This document shows positions 26,531 to 34,700 of a stretch of 40,356 bases of DNA, piece by piece. A model generated the notes under the pieces. It had not been told where the DNA came from, made no database searches, and worked only from the letters and a program-made list of their open reading frames with translations. Both the position numbers and the translations under genes were made by a program. Source of the DNA: Candidatus Cloacimonadota bacterium (GTDB lineage Bacteria > Cloacimonadota > Cloacimonadia > Cloacimonadales > WRIO01); the NCBI GenBank assembly GCA_009777575.1, contig WRLO01000027.1, positions 1-40,356 of the forward strand, given 5' to 3'. Numbering within the stretch: the stretch's first letter is position 1; every line of letters starts with the position of its first letter.

Positions 26531-28357
26531 ATCTTGTGATGAGACAGTGACTATCACTGTGTTTGAGGGTATTGATTCTATGGTTGGTCCTGTATAAACA
26601 GCTGTTACACGATAATGATAGGTGCCTATGGCAAGCCCATTATCTTGAAATGTTGTAGTCGTAGAATCACTCGTTTCGTGGATTGGGTTCCAGGGTCCAC
26701 CAGCTGAGGTGCTGCGATAAACTATATAATGCCCCAAAGTAAGCACTGACACCGGAGCTGTCCATGATAAACTCGCTTGCCAATGTCCAGCGGTTCCGAT
26801 CAGGTTGGTCGGAGGGCTGGGGATTCCAGAAAAATCAACTGTAAAATTAATTGTAGCATTCCCTGAGGGACCTATTTCGGAAATATTCAAACCTCCTGCC
26901 CCAATGGCTGTCCCTGCTGAATTGGCATAAATAAACGAACTCGGGTCTGTGCCATCATTTATCGCAGTGCGACCAGATTGATTTGAGAAAAAGGCGTTAT
27001 TGATAGCCCCATTGTTATCTAAGGTTCCACCCGGTCTATAGACATAAAGTTCATCAGGCGGTCCATTTCGGTTGCCAGTATTGATGTTTGCTACCACTTT
27101 ATAAACCAGCATCCCAGAACCTGGTAGATTTGTATCGGTTATCAAACCTGTTCCAGTATTTCTACGATATTCAACGACAAAAAACTGATTCGGATCGGTA
27201 GAATTTATTCTATAGGCTACATCGGTTTGACTTAAAGATAGAGTATTTAATGAATAATCGCCTGCTGTCGTGATGGTCGGCATGGAAATCCAGTTTAAGT
27301 ATTTATGTTTAACATGCGCGGATATAGACTGACCTGTGGTGTGAGTATTTGCCATCAGACACCAGACATCGATTGGGCTTATACCTGCATAAGAATATCT
27401 ATACATGTCGGGTGCCCCAAAGGTATGAGCCAATTCATGCACATAAACACCGACGCCTTGGGCAAATTGACCATTGCTTTGTTCGAGATTGACATTGTAT
27501 CTAAAGACTCTTTTACCATTTATTAATGGCGGTGTTGCATGTTGTATAACCCAGGCATGGGGCCAAAGTAAATAATTCACTTCAGGTCCACCAGCTATCA
27601 TAAAGACAACATTATCGACATCTCCGTCGTTATCGCTATCTATAATTAAACCTGGATCAACATCATTGGCAATAAACAAAACAGCATTTCTAAGCATGGT
27701 ATGAAAGCGTGTATTCAATTCAATTTCATCGAAACCTGCGCCTGATATTGTATAATGTGATCTTGGAAAGCCATCTACATAAGAAACTAATGTAGTCCCA
27801 GATGGAGCGGGATAAAATGTTGAAAAAACCTCAAGCTGTTGATAAGAAGCATTGTAAAAATAAGTATAAACGCTATTGGCAGTTGTGCTAGCAAAATCTG
27901 TCTCATAGCTACTAAAAGACTGGGTAAAGCCAACATCAGAAAAACTAATAAATATCACTAAATTTTGGATAATCCCTGTCGAAGGTGCGCGACTCTCATT
28001 TCGCAGATTATCATCATCCATTCGCGACCTTTTTTCGAGGTATCTTGCTTCTGAGATGTTTATACGAGGACTTATCCCTATCTCTTGTGGTGTAAATAAA
28101 TGAACTGGGTAATTTGAGGGAATTAGATTGTCATTTTCTAGCATTGCCCAAGTCCAATATCCAGTATTAAAATCTTGTATTATAGTAAAACCTTCCGCAT
28201 TGTGAACCCACCGATGATGCTCGTCACCGGTTATATATAAATCAAGCTGCGTTCCATCAGGTTGTGTCAGCTGTAGCGCTCCGTCTGTAACCCAAACTGC
28301 TTGTAGATTAACAAGCAAAAGGGATAGTAAAAATAAAAATAATATGTTTTTTTTCAT
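16886..28357 (-). CDS. Giant secreted M6-protease/beta-helix protein (3823 aa)
   Basis: Residues 1-20 are a signal peptide. The M6 metalloprotease head (~20-510) has 'DSDNDGDVDNVVF' (~241), 'WPHAWVIQ' and the zinc site His307-Glu308-His311 in 'YVHELAHTFGAPDMY', with Asp317. An Fn3 domain follows (~514-605). From ~615 it parallels the upstream neighbour gene: Fn3-like strands, a long right-handed beta-helix (~1370-2290) with rungs such as 'AIRNGHIIRNNTI' and 'GIQNGRIISNNRI', an ASH-like segment (~2490-2600), 'LLRPGWNLVSLNL' (~3032), and a C-terminal sorting or FlgD-Ig domain (~3739-3823, 'SYPNPFNPSTNIRFSL' to 'KVNRAVLLK'). It is predicted to be a secreted or surface protease with a very large binding shaft. 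AAGAGGT precedes the ATG at 28357. The reading frame is unbroken for 11.5 kb. Confidence 0.9.
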   Translation of the reverse strand: MKKNILFLFLLSLLLVNLQAVWVTDGALQLTQPDGTQLDLYITGDEHHRWVHNAEGFTIIQDFNTGYWTWAMLENDNLIPSNYPVHLFTPQEIGISPRINISEARYLEKRSRMDDDNLRNESRAPSTGIIQNLVIFISFSDVGFTQSFSSYETDFASTTANSVYTYFYNASYQQLEVFSTFYPAPSGTTLVSYVDGFPRSHYTISGAGFDEIELNTRFHTMLRNAVLFIANDVDPGLIIDSDNDGDVDNVVFMIAGGPEVNYLLWPHAWVIQHATPPLINGKRVFRYNVNLEQSNGQFAQGVGVYVHELAHTFGAPDMYRYSYAGISPIDVWCLMANTHTTGQSISAHVKHKYLNWISMPTITTAGDYSLNTLSLSQTDVAYRINSTDPNQFFVVEYRRNTGTGLITDTNLPGSGMLVYKVVANINTGNRNGPPDELYVYRPGGTLDNNGAINNAFFSNQSGRTAINDGTDPSSFIYANSAGTAIGAGGLNISEIGPSGNATINFTVDFSGIPSPPTNLIGTAGHWQASLSWTAPVSVLTLGHYIVYRSTSAGGPWNPIHETSDSTTTTFQDNGLAIGTYHYRVTAVYTGPTIESIPSNTVIVTVSSQDIPISGSITHITLKDPTQGLATVTTVTPELSWTHTADWLGAPFDGYFLPPGPTSFYEIRLSLNTNFDSPIIVRAGLGTSGLPPKTFQIPIKQALNYDTNYFWRVHQFYGISHEENGVIYYEEQMNPSEIGSFRTPPYSVMPVLTWEEFGSPTPTPPVPEWRYRVRFSENPSFSAAETYYQITANNEIETINLGTTSNPLNIPTPFTGMRLNPHIDSNTLETVLKYNTTYYWQVQRAVGVNIFDNNWQQGGSFTTKPLNVVSEIWEHQTPGPPSWQIPQMYYPIGNNSLVRYTAITDEFEKFPANTKTTAWFKIDNPISEPERDVEYLEYITSDSPTDHRMRLQGLFHVLYFSTDGSTPGYTNFYITNDEIITMQFEHGSPFVFTTNVPKATITGRAVNTPVNVPVNGPTVDLDEFTIHYTSNPTSPTPGSSHKIIIKNMFNGQEEVRYAFATALTTIPFTVQYRLRLTREEINEMFYVPGKITQQQPIRISIFPADYPQYQDIDELEPIRNFDFIWLGYPTGNGFTPLQNTVSGITFNATSHSRNQQIIINSIEPNPGWVRIISNADPVGFYHNLGQGNAINIGDITDPFTNTIKAFIGPDANPSWVWATTANFNGNIDIALEAPIPAGVFTRTRIIAQSINSNYTLITPSNNLTGEPIYQYFEWTPAFDSESRGWDGITHYRFRMSTTFADFTGTFPAPNGTSIFEIETTNTSLYLGDLVDSQLYYWRVDVMSAGIATPPANMAGLPAWQFTTMPVGNTPLGITGTIQSDRTLRANVNYHFFNNPVIAPGATLTIEPAASGNKNITIAPDNTLFVQGNIVVKGVTSFPTNRSITFRPEPPTSNGTPNTWGGILFDGSIQRDPDAVDSSLNYTIIQNAINPINVTPGGTPVNINISFTDFINAHNGIVIGNNSSVVNTNFGQPPTFFGFASASTTDGAAITGGAYFDQVFIDGRFEIQAGTPPAPTNAYFLGSGIVTTNPDAQILNSTIKNVKANGIWIDTTVAGEAVIHSNTITGVGTENTRNDNAVIWANPGATVSNNRIGNWDINVYTYDLDSPKPTTITPAFNANAAERNFGYAIRNGHIIRNNTIAQNIGPGAILADEAAEVLYNRIYDNRGFAIQNGAIIQNNTIENNGSGPTHPVSAGTPIQITDAITADPEEANVSFNTITSHIGYGIRYGAVIARNTLTNLAAVTDSAFDTHYAIYATPGAVVDDNRITNPVGFGIQNGRIISNNRIVSGVPNTPSTFTREGAFGILADLGTSATTVEVLGNYILNMKGTAITNGSIIHGNEIRGGKDAILAQEDSVVDGNIMNKSTLGEAITNTSSAGFAIRGGREITLNWVEKFTLNGNGSRGDNDIISSPTMEVFNFNSLLQNRAENGSIFEVFRTDNTPLEIVGNVFTNNNYKRNTLRLQSADLHIIDNTIENNIAKNLQDEWISTTGGAIDVANVVERDAVAIYIMLHAVPAWMEGNIIQRHQGNVYGAALYIESPNLTNTIHIRNENAISDNHATGEGAMGAALYHHSGTVFLGPDINASIGEMKGNTITANSVPNIHVPLTLPYDHDTIKARYAGAAIHTLNSFTSPLGKMFIYRNIIASNHGNWAIWGAPEALLWNNLYQNTFDGEEEQYLIVTTALKAEYPTVLTQPDGTIIFDPLPNHPADLVQTNRGANFKYDHSALFGASNNFWGQRYDLAVGSTIFHQPNQQGLGQVVYQHPLLPSSHEHTPSLVSGVREVKVMADLLNLQGNSVRTLTTGIPYHAIVHATDNNIFTRDFTEVLIQNTRNDFYIDALLLETGFNTNYYETTFRLTTNDDGHCLINNILPVADEDEIVFISKLDPTKRITITVDFSNRLMVYPSISHVRDELTASEVAILPSYYFGEWADDGNEIIKRFTFTNGGGVPLRLGTGSPIFLAATHNAATGGLSVGNFSIVLSAGDGGMVIPAGGLEILPNGSFDVVVGFDPDGVGEYTVFLKVLATSPDPTTPGDTLPAGRTIKLTGKVVNTWNDASWADDPDADFFGPKVVDDILPNQMTVQARARIVNILGNHINPPINTVVGAFVNRGGREELRGWSRTYNLLGNVSIVVNTADAGEIVYFKIFVPEGTADGALLYDTPRAYDIVSVPGGSIGGGGNSRNTGPIPIIGARVITLQGHISNYDTSDWVGGYVGNDYSGPSGGLSAPSSASATIFPGFIERGDHFHWITDSTGMYRFGMWAGHGLTLNPQSQRLAFQTTNFNPFGDATNQIIPNANASQSPWDTQFSVYINDTAPIQTPHINPSTAAQYSALDFESSLRVNYLIGKIYISENNPYVNGEFTVLLGTPTGSDVPDEDVITTTDEFGYFYAPVVVGANVLGIEITTAQLAKSGYGDLQTPNYYARVVLPPADSETPMILERGIVGRDMYEDRIVTAEFLLSPDHFIERTQKLLLRPGWNLVSLNLDYPTDARDAEKVFWWENQYNLTATTPTRLFTSTTLPEDPLGNDILTGGIDDVRNATYGWQPGTASSIDIGYGINAYQSHDGGYFVHSSLNTNFYLTATSVPMFDPEIRIRGNNWNLVGYSPGRIAQTRVMVTNHPDIGVMVSDSWVYFGEEDTIGASTLRHLNPGEGYWIENTSQADSEIYIRYNTPDYNNVLKRFWLNTQGTDSRAHAFGIIDDQYLGYPMKVGAPLPINEMIVGQTYKILNPTGATPSIVATNADFYIRAGAVSGLPGEIFTVITPVAATGTTGTQARNIEEPKRIAVHVTAGTTPVATATIDFNDLAFNLYGGPKTFRVASKTVYDGLLMAALEAQGWEEFLAEVVASATVYTDATTFNTTEPYYLILSDKDLTNLDERNSASIVVYELTINNNAANYPQQTINTGLFGISLVHDANGPNRQVFDGIRVGGLDSREFVIALPLHEDFEPLLSAQLYFDSRGFGVYTALGPDIGNNALDANRIVSGGNPAEPITTIGLRDMMRLWVRPTTSGNLVSSEAYIIRFVRISKNQGFTFERVDRLAIPEPEPAPSPDLLAAVDPFGIIQVKPNSHFVIARIHANGFAIHPDYILATYVGDELRGKARMFNFNGQTWAYPLISTVDPEEVITFRIWKDGDPITYLEETIQAIPGGTTGTILNPFIIDFEDGEIGDLVDDTPIPFINELRSSYPNPFNPSTNIRFSLKEDQHASIVIYNVRGQRVVTLVDEILEKGHHHLIWEGVDGYGRQVGSGVYFIRMQTDGYTKVNRAVLLK

Positions 28358-28373
28358 TGTATAACCTCTTAAT

Positions 28374-28452
28374 AAATTACAAATTACAATTTACAAATTA
28401 CAAATAAATTATAAATAAATTACAAATTACAATTTACAAATTACAAATAAAT
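28374..28452 (-). repeat. AT-rich TAATTTG-type direct repeats upstream of the giant gene
   Basis: On the minus strand this reads as reiterated AATTTGTAATTTGTAAATTG units, directly before AAGAGGT and the start at 28357. The same motif in the sense direction lies at 39496-39569, just before the ATPase ribosome binding site. The function is unknown. It may be a simple repeat that expanded, or an AT-rich leader. Confidence 0.6.
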
Positions 28453-28522
28453 TTGATTTCCAAAAAAATCTGTGAAGGTCTGCATTTCCAGGTTGAACTG
28501 GTTTACAGTTTCTGTGTCTTTA

Positions 28523-28720
28523 TTCCCCCATAAATGTGGGGGGAGTTTCTCTGCCAGATGTGTCAACTTTTCGTGATGCTGTCTGTATTGGTGGAGCTTG
28601 CCTCCGTCCAAACATATTATATAACGGTAAATTGGACGGAGGCAAGCTCCGCCACTACAATCACAAACCGCCAAAAGTTTACACATAAGGTTTCTCCCCT
28701 CATATTTATGGGGGGGAGAG
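28523..28720. repeat. Triple-nested palindrome between the giant genes
   Basis: The inner arms at 28590-28611 and 28632-28653 match 21 of 22 bp around a 20-nt loop. The middle arms are GTGTCAACTTTT (28560-28571) and its near complement (28673-28684), 11 of 12. The outer arms around CCCCCATAAATGTGGGGGGA (28525-28544) and 28691-28716 are also imperfect complements. The inner right unit read on the minus strand begins GTAGTGGCGGAG, again a GTAG-headed hairpin. The 436-bp gap 28358-28793 has no credible gene; the 81-codon minus frame at 28441-28686 is the palindrome itself. Confidence 0.75.
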
Positions 28721-28763
28721 GGAGCCGAAGCCCCCTCTCCTGGATTATTTCATTTGTCGGTTT

Positions 28764-28780
28764 GGCGTAAGCAATATGCC
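28764..28780 (-). repeat. Degenerate REP-like hairpin 3' of the second giant gene
   Basis: GGCGTAAGCAATATGCC lies 13 bp beyond the stop at 28794. It matches the hairpin units of the array 3' of the other giant gene, with one base change in the stem and a lost GTAG foot. Its equivalent position suggests it was part of the duplicated segment. Confidence 0.6.
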
Positions 28781-28793
28781 ATTCCATTTTCCA

Positions 28794-31700
28794 TTATTTC
28801 AGCAGCACTGCTCTATTCACTTTCGTATATCCATCTGTCTGCATTCTGATGAAATATATTCCAGAGCCGACCTGTCTGCCGTATCCATCCACGCCTTCCC
28901 AGATCAGATGATGGTGTCCTTTTTCGAGGATTTCATCGACCAGAGTCACTACGCGTTGACCTCTCACATTGTAGATCACGATGCTGGCGTGTTGGTCTTC
29001 TTTCAGACTGAATCTGATATTTGTTGACGGATTGAAAGGATTCGGATAATTGGAACGAAGTTCATTGATGAACGGGATTTCTAACGGATCGTCATCACTT
29101 GATGCGTAAGGAAATTCCATTACAAACGGATTTACGATAGTTCCTGTTCTTCCCATAGGGATTGCTTGAATGGTTTCTTCGAAATCATATATCGGTTCGC
29201 CTTCTTTCCAGATTCTGAATGAGATGATTTCTTCAGGGTCGACCGTTGAAACCAACGGATATGCCCATGTTTGACCATTGAAATTGAACATTCTTGCTTT
29301 TCCGCGTAATTCATCACCTACATAAGCTGCCAAGATATAATCCGGATGGATTGCAAAACCATCTTTATGGATTCTCACTATCAATGAATGATTACCCGGT
29401 TTTACTTGGATTGTGCCAAACGGATCTGGAGCTGCCAATAAATCAGGTGATGGTGCTGGACCTGGCTCTGGGATAGCTGGTCTATCTATACGCTCAAAAG
29501 GAAATCCTTGTTGTCTACTGATACGAACAAAACGAACTATATAAACCTCTGAGGAATCTAAAGCTCCACTCGCTGTCGGTCTTACCCAAAGTCTCAACAT
29601 ATCTCTTGCGCCTATCGAGGTGATCGGATCTTGATAGGTTGGATTACCTTGTCCGGTTGGATTTCCACCTGATATGATGAGGTTTGCTGGAAGTGCATTA
29701 GCAGTTCTATCAGGTCCTAGAGCTGTATAGACACCAAAACCACGGCTATCAAAATAAAGATGAGCACTCAATAGCGGTTCAAAGTCTTCATGGATAGGTA
29801 AAGCTATCACAAATTCACGACTATCCAATCCACCTACACGGATGCCATCAAAGACCTGACGATTTGGTCCATTTGCATCATGCACAAGAGATATTCCAAA
29901 TAACCCTGTTTCGATAGGATCGCCAGCATCAGTTCCTGAAGCTATTTTCTGTGGATAATCATCTGGATCATTGAATATCTCAAGTCGATATACAACGATG
30001 CTTGCACTATATCTTTCATCAACATTAGTTATATCTTTATCAGAGAATAAAATATAGTATACACTCGAACTTGCATTATTGAAAGAGAATGCACTTAGAT
30101 CTTGAGCGCTATATGATGATAAACTCTCAAAGAAACCAGCCAAACCTAATGAGTCCATTAATCCCATTAAACTTGTATATTGAGTTTCCGTCAATATTCT
30201 CACAGATTTAGGACCACCATATTCATTAAAGGCAAGGTCGTTATAATCAAATATTGCTAAAGCTGAATATTCTAAATCATCATTTAAATACACCGATATC
30301 CTCTTAGGCTCTTCGATATTGCGAGCTTGAGTGCCTTCAGAAGTTCCAACAGCTACAGGTGTTAACACTGTAAAGATTTCACCCGGTAAACCACTAACAG
30401 CACCTGCTTGTCTGTAAAATGGTGCGTTAGTTAATATATTAGCAGCTATTTCATCCGCATCTGCGCCTTCAGGTTCCAATATCTTGTAAGTCTGTCCTAC
30501 TATCATTTTATCTATCGCTAGAGGATCTGCTTCTACTACCATAGGGTAGCCAAGATATTGGTCATCTATGATTCCAAAGGCGTGAGCTTGACTATCAGAA
30601 TCCCGATTTAACCAGAATCTTTTTAGAACATTGTTGTAGTCAGGGGTATTGTAGCGGATATAGATTTCAGAATCTTCTTGTGAGGTGTTTTCTATCCAAT
30701 AACCTTCACCAGGATTCAGATGTCTCAGTGTAGAAGCACCGATAATGTCTTCCTCGCCAAAATATACCCAGGAATCTGAGACCATCACACCTATATCAGG
30801 ATGATTGGTCACCATTGCTCTCGTTTGAGCTATTCTGCCCGGACTATAACCCACAAGATTCCAGTTATTACCTCGAATCCTGATCTCTGGATCAAATCTT
30901 GGGACATTAGTTGCGGTCAAATAGAAATTTTCATTATGTGATGAATTGACAAAATATCCTCCATCATGCATCAGATAGGCATTTATTCCATAACCTATAT
31001 CTATTGTTGAGGCTGTTCCTGGTTGCCAGCCATAAGTTGCATTACGAACATCGTCGATATAACCTGTCAAAACGCGATTAGGTGTACCGGGAATCAAAGG
31101 TAGATCTGTATTGGCAGCAAACAATCGCGTTGGATTCGCAGGAGTTAGTTCATAATGATTTTCCCACCAAAATACTGTTTCAGCATCGCGAGCAGCAGTA
31201 TCATATTCAAGGTTCAGTGAAACAAGATTCCAGCCCGGCCTCAGTAAAAGCTTTTGAGTTCTTTCTAAATCTTCATCTGGAGATAATAAAAACTCAACCG
31301 TTACTATTCTATCCTCATACATATCTCTGCCAACTATGCCTCGAGTCAGTAGTATTTTATTCTCAGCACCAGCTGCTATTACAAAATCAGCATAATATTT
31401 TGGAGTCTGTAGATCGCCATACCCAGATTTTGCCAGCTGTTCAGTAGTTATCTCTATTCCCTCTACATTGGCACCTACCACTACAGGAGCATAAAAATAG
31501 CCAAATTCATCGGTAGTAGTGATGACATCTTCATCTTTAACATCAAATCCTGTTGGAACACCCAAATTAACTTTAAATTCTCCATTTACATAAGGGTTGT
31601 TATGCGAGATGTATATCTTTCCAATCAGGTAATTTACTCTCAGACTGGACTCAAAATCCAATGCACTATAGGGATCTGTTTGAGGTTCTGCTTGAGGATT

Positions 31701-34700
31701 AACATGAGGACTCACTATAGAAGTTAAATGGTTGATATAAACCGAAAACTGTGTATCCCAAGGTGAATGACTTGCTGTTGCGTTTGGTATAATCTGATTA
31801 GTTGAACCATGAGGATCAAAATTCGTAGTCTGGAAAGCAAGTCTTTGAGACTGAGGATTTAAGGTCAATCCATGTCCAGCCCACATCCCAAATCTATACA
31901 TACCTTCTTCATCGGTTATCCAGTGGAAATGATCTCCTCTTTCGGTAAATTCTGGGAATATTGTGGCTGAGCCCCAAGCAGCTGTCAAACCGCCTGAAGG
32001 TCCTGAATAGTCATTACCAACATAACCTCCAGCCCAATCCTCTCCATCGTAATTGCTGATATGACCCTGTAAAGGAACTACGCTTGCACCAATGATAGGG
32101 ATAGGTCCTGTGTCGCGTGAATTTCCGCCACCACCGATACTTCCACCCGGCATTGATACTACATCATAAGTTCGAGGGGTGTCGTATACCATAGGTCCAC
32201 CTGTCTTCCCATCTGGAATAAATAGCTTGAAGTATATTATTTCCCCAGCATCTGCTGTATTCACTGTTATGGATACATTACCTATAATGTTGTAAGTTCT
32301 AGACCAGCCACGCAATTCTTCGCGCCCACCACGATTGACAAAAGCTGCCACTACGGTATCGATAGGAGGATCAACATGAGTTCCTGCTACATTCACAACC
32401 CGCGCTCTCGCTTGGATGACCATTTGATTGGGTTGGATATCATCTACCACCTTTGGTCCAAAGAAATCTGCATCCGGATCATCTGCCCATGAGGCTGTAT
32501 TCCAACCGACTATTGAATGTGCGGTTAGTTTTATTCTTCTTCCAGCATCAAGAGTATCTCCTGGACTAGCTGGATCTGGTGATGTAGCAATCACATTTAA
32601 CCAAGCCTCAAAAGGATCTCCAGGTAATGTGGCATAAGTCTGTGGTGTATATCTTACAATAACATCAAAAGAACCGTTAGGAGGGATTATAGTACCTGCT
32701 GGAGGTAATTCTAAACCAAGAGCTATTTCGGCAGCTGTAAGTCCATCTGAATCTGGATATATAATTTGGAATTGACTTATTCGGTACCGTGGGTCGCCTG
32801 AAGTTGTTGTATAAGCTGTACCAATGAAAATTGGGTTTCCAGCGCCTAAAGTCAAGGGAACTCCACCACCATTGGTAAAAGTAAATCTCTTATGAACATG
32901 ATTTGCGACACCTGACCACTCTCCATAATAGAATGGTGGTGCCGCCGCCGCAGCAGCTGCGCCAGCAGAAGTATCAGTTTCGAGAACATGAGTAATACTC
33001 GGATAAACCATGATTCTGTTGGAAAAATCGACAGTTATCGTGATTCTTTTTGTAGGATCGAGCTTTGAGATAAAGACGATTTCGTCTCCATCAGCAACTG
33101 GCAATATATTGTTTATGAGACAGTGTTTACCAGTTGAAAGCGTGAAAGTAGTCTCATAATAATTTGTATTAAATCCTGTTTCTATAAGCAGAGCGTCTAT
33201 ATAGAAATTGTTTTGAGTATTCTGAATCAATACTTCAGTAAAATCTCTGGTGAATATATTGTTGTCAGTCGCATGGACGATGACATGATAAGGAATCCCA
33301 GTGGTAAGTGTTCTGACGCTATTGCCTTGTAGATTTAGTAAATCAGCCATTACCTTGACTTCTCTCACTCCAGAGACGAGGCTTGGGGTATGTTCATGCG
33401 AACTTGGCAACAGCGGATGTTGATAAACAACCTGTCCGAGTCCTTGCTGATTGGGTTGATGGAAGATAGTGCTACCTACTGCGAGATCATATCTTTGACC
33501 CCAGAAATTGTTACTCGCACCGAAAAGGGTAGAGTGGTCGTATTTGAAATTTGCACCGCGATTGGTCTGAACTAAAGTTGCTGGATGATTGGGAAGAGGA
33601 TCAAAGATGATTGTTCCATCTGGCTGATCAAGTGCATCATAAAGCTCTTTTAAAGCATCAGTAACTATCAAATACTGTTCTTCCTCACCGTCAAAGGTAT
33701 TTTGATAGAGGTTATTCCAGAGCAGAGCTTCAGGCGCTCCCCAGATAGCCCAGTTTCCGTGATTGGAAGCGATGATATTGCGATAAATAAACATCTTTCC
33801 TAAGGGAGAAGTAAAGCTATTCATAGTATGGATAGCAGCACCTGCGTATCTTGCTTTGATAGTATCGTGGTCATAAGGCAGGGTCGATGGGACATGGATA
33901 TTGGGGACGCTATTGGCAGTGATAGTATTACCTTTCATTTCGCCTATAGACGCATTTATATCTGGACCCAAAAAGACAGTTCCGCTATGATGATAGAGAG
34001 CAGCGCCCATTGCACCTTCGCCGGTAGCATGGTTGTCAGAAATAGCATTTTCATTTCTGATATGGATAGTATTGGTCAAATTTGGTGACTCAATATAAAG
34101 AGCAGCACCGTAAACATTTCCTTGATGTCTTTGGATGATATTTCCTTCCATCCAAGCTGGAACCGCATGAAGCATGATATAGATAGCTACTGCATCTCTT
34201 TCTACAGCATCTGCGATATCTATTGGTCCACCAGAAGTAGTGACCCATGCACCTTGCACATTTTTGGCGATATTATTTTCGATAGTATTGTCGATGATAT
34301 GCAGATCAGCGCTTTGGAGTCTGAGCGTATTTCTCTTGTAATTGTTGTTTGTAAAGACATTACCAACGATTTCCAGAGGTGTGTTGTCAGTTCTAAAGAC
34401 TTCAAAAATAGAACCATTTTCAGCTCTGTTCAATAATAAAGTATTAAAATTGAAAAGCTCCATAGTTTGAGATGAAATGATGTCATTGTCACCTCTGGAA
34501 CCATTTCCATTTAAAGTATATTTTTCTACCCAGTTCAAAGTGATTTCTCTACCACCATGGATAGCAAAACCAACCGATGATGTGTTGGTAGCCGCCTCAC
34601 CTAAGGTAGATTTATTCATTATATTGCCATCTACATAAGAGTCATCTTGTGCGAGGATACCATCTCTACCACCACGAATATCATTACCATGAATGATAGT

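Noticed and set aside
28441..28686. 81-codon minus-strand frame between the giant genes
   Set aside because: It is the translation of the nested palindrome and has no ribosome binding site or known motif.
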